Positions 13,122-14,525 of a stretch of 14,525 nucleotides of DNA are shown one piece after another. The DNA lies in NCBI GenBank assembly GCA_013298445.1, contig JAAFHQ010000049.1, positions 1 to 14,525 of the forward strand. The letters run 5' to 3'. The first letter of the stretch is position 1. Each line of letters opens with the position of its first letter. Source of the DNA: Chitinophagales bacterium. GTDB lineage: Bacteria; Bacteroidota; Bacteroidia; Chitinophagales; Saprospiraceae. The position numbers and the translations under genes were made by a program. Below the pieces are notes generated by a model. That model was not told the DNA's origin and searched no databases. It saw nothing but the letters and a program-made list of their open reading frames with translations.

Positions 13122-14525
13122 ACGCACGCCCCGAACGATCAATCACCGTCGCACTCGCCTGTTGCGTTCCATAGATCACCACATCCTGAATATTGACATG
13201 GGATGGCTGGGTAGCCATGTAATAAATGGTGTTCGCCACATCCTGCGAAGTCAGCGGTTGGAAGTCATTGTAAATTTTGGCCCGATCCGCGTCTCCATCA
13301 AAACGTACCAGCGCAAACTCCGTTTCTTCCACATGGCCCGGGGCAATTTGACTTACCCGGATGTTGTATTTGTGTAAGTCCAGGCGCATGGTCCGGGTCA
13401 GCATATCAACTGCCGCTTTCGAAGCGCAATATACATTTCCCATTGGGTATGGCTCCTTGCCTGCGATGGAACCAATGTTGATGATATGACCGCTGTGTTG
13501 GGCCACCATCATCGGGCTGACGCAACGGGTGAGGTACAGCAGGCCTTTGATGTTGGTATCGATCATCTCTTCCCAATGCTCCAGCGAGCCATCCTGAATT
13601 TCGGACAAACCTTTCGCTTTGCCCGCGTTGTTGATCAACAGGTCGATGCTACGCCACTCTTCGGGCAAGTTCTGAATGTTTTCTGCTACACTGCCGTAGT
13701 TGCGCACGTCGAAGACCAGCCCCAATACTTCTGCTCCAGCTTCAATCAATTCGGATTTTACTGCCTCCAAACGATCTTCCCTGCGTCCAGTAAGGATCAA
13801 ACGCCAGCCTGCCTGGGCAAAGGTGCGCGCAGTGGCAAGCCCAATTCCCGAAGTAGCTCCGGTAATCAGGGCCGTTTTGGCGGGGGGCATTTCAATGGGT
13901 TCCTCCACAATGGGCTCTTCCTCTACTGCCACTTCTTCAACCTGGGCCGCTTTGGCTTTTAACAATTCCTCCAAACGCAGGATGTTTTGCTTCAGGGCCT
14001 CGATGGTGTCGTGTTCGATGGAAAGCAGCGGTGAAAGTGCTGGAACACTGAGTTCTTCGGCTACTCCTGCAAGCTCTTCGAGTGCAACAGGTTCTTCTTC
14101 TGCAACGGGTTCCTCAATCGCAGCTGGAACTTCCTCCGCAATTTCTTCAACTACGGGCTCAGTAGAGATGCCTAATCCTCTGAATGCAATTTCATTTTCC
14201 GGTGTTTGCAACTCTGGATTATTCAGAATTGCCGCTTCGTAATATTCCAGGGCTTTTGCAGCATCACCAGCCGTGTGGTAGATCAAAGCCAGGTCATAAT
14301 TGGCAAAAGGGTGTTTGCTTTGAATGTCTAGAGTTTTGAGAAACCACTCCTCTGCTTTGGCCGTTTTTCCCATCACATCGGCCAGGATAGAGGCATACTG
14401 GTAATGGGCGTCAGCATTGCCAGGGTTGCGCTTGGCCGCTTTTTTGAAACATTTGGCAGCATACTCCACCTCTTCCGGGAAATTGGCTTGCAACACGGTA
14501 CCTAAGCGGTAATACACATCGGTGA
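13120..14525 (-). CDS. TPR-acidic linker-SDR fusion protein (5' end outside window)
   Basis: The frame is open to the window edge, so the N-terminus is missing; a GTG at 14517 is in frame but lies within a TPR helix. Numbering from it, residues 1-110 are TPR helices (CFKKAAKRNPGNADAHYQYA, AEEWFLKTLDI, ALEYYEAAILNNPE). Residues ~119-165 and 192-209 are acidic, rich in E, P, V and A, around a short coiled-coil-like helix (about 170-190). Residues 211-465 are a complete classical short-chain dehydrogenase: TGATSGIG (219-226) for NAD(P), NNAG (296-299), Ser350, Tyr363 and Lys367 of the catalytic triad, closest in style to YdfG-type enzymes. An internal ATG at 13890 (MPPAKTALITG) could start the SDR alone. 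Fused TPR and SDR domains are unusual; the substrate is unknown. Confidence 0.83.
   Translation of the reverse strand, partial: TDVYYRLGTVLQANFPEEVEYAAKCFKKAAKRNPGNADAHYQYASILADVMGKTAKAEEWFLKTLDIQSKHPFANYDLALIYHTAGDAAKALEYYEAAILNNPELQTPENEIAFRGLGISTEPVVEEIAEEVPAAIEEPVAEEEPVALEELAGVAEELSVPALSPLLSIEHDTIEALKQNILRLEELLKAKAAQVEEVAVEEEPIVEEPIEMPPAKTALITGATSGIGLATARTFAQAGWRLILTGRREDRLEAVKSELIEAGAEVLGLVFDVRNYGSVAENIQNLPEEWRSIDLLINNAGKAKGLSEIQDGSLEHWEEMIDTNIKGLLYLTRCVSPMMVAQHSGHIINIGSIAGKEPYPMGNVYCASKAAVDMLTRTMRLDLHKYNIRVSQIAPGHVEETEFALVRFDGDADRAKIYNDFQPLTSQDVANTIYYMATQPSHVNIQDVVIYGTQQASATVIDRSGRA

Noticed and set aside
13700..14242. Ser/Ala-rich open frame on the plus strand
   Set aside because: It is the antisense of the Glu/Pro-rich linker and SDR start; its low complexity follows from the linker codons.

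Overview
The window looks like chromosomal DNA of a Bacteroidota bacterium, most likely of the Saprospiraceae/Haliscomenobacter type. The supporting signs are a type IX secretion (T9SS) sorting domain, a dockerin-like tail of the kind common in Saprospiria, a DUF1599 + BT_3928-family gene pair, Bacteroidota-type promoter boxes (TAnnTTTG), and weak or absent Shine-Dalgarno sites. The genus is inference. There is no rRNA, tRNA, CRISPR array, insertion sequence or prophage gene.

Layout. Positions 1-452 hold the 3' part of a ribokinase gene (+). Positions 605-3823 hold four minus-strand genes reading leftwards: a DUF1080 protein, shikimate dehydrogenase (aroE), proline dehydrogenase, and a GreA/GreB-family transcription factor. 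Next to them, also on the minus strand, is a regulatory set: ECF sigma factor (5566-6096), membrane anti-sigma-like protein (4942-5553) and an exported DUF4097-like protein (3879-4784). A 300-bp divergent region leads to a secreted Lys-C-like serine protease with a dockerin-like tail (6397-8322, +). It converges on a two-gene minus-strand unit: an IMPACT/YigZ-family protein, then a choice-of-anchor-B/T9SS surface protein. Then come a DUF1599 protein and a BT_3928-family DoxX-like membrane protein (+). The last gene is a 5'-truncated TPR-linker-SDR fusion on the minus strand.

The most striking feature is not a gene. Five gene ends carry very large, nearly perfect hairpins (about 80-117 bp each) that fill almost all the space between genes. 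They lie at 505-596, 4821-4937, 8321-8414, 11469-11581 and 13041-13121. Their sequences are unrelated, so they are not copies of one repeat family. Two are built from short tandem units (7 nt and 10 nt) with different copy numbers in the two arms. One reaches into the coding sequence, so that its repeat units encode the last residues and the stop codon. G-U wobble pairs in three of them show which transcript keeps the fold. They probably act as terminators, 3'-end stabilisers or intercistronic control elements.

Most of the genes are housekeeping. The likely functional modules are the sigma/anti-sigma/DUF4097 set (envelope signalling), the two secreted proteins, and the DUF1599/BT_3928 pair.
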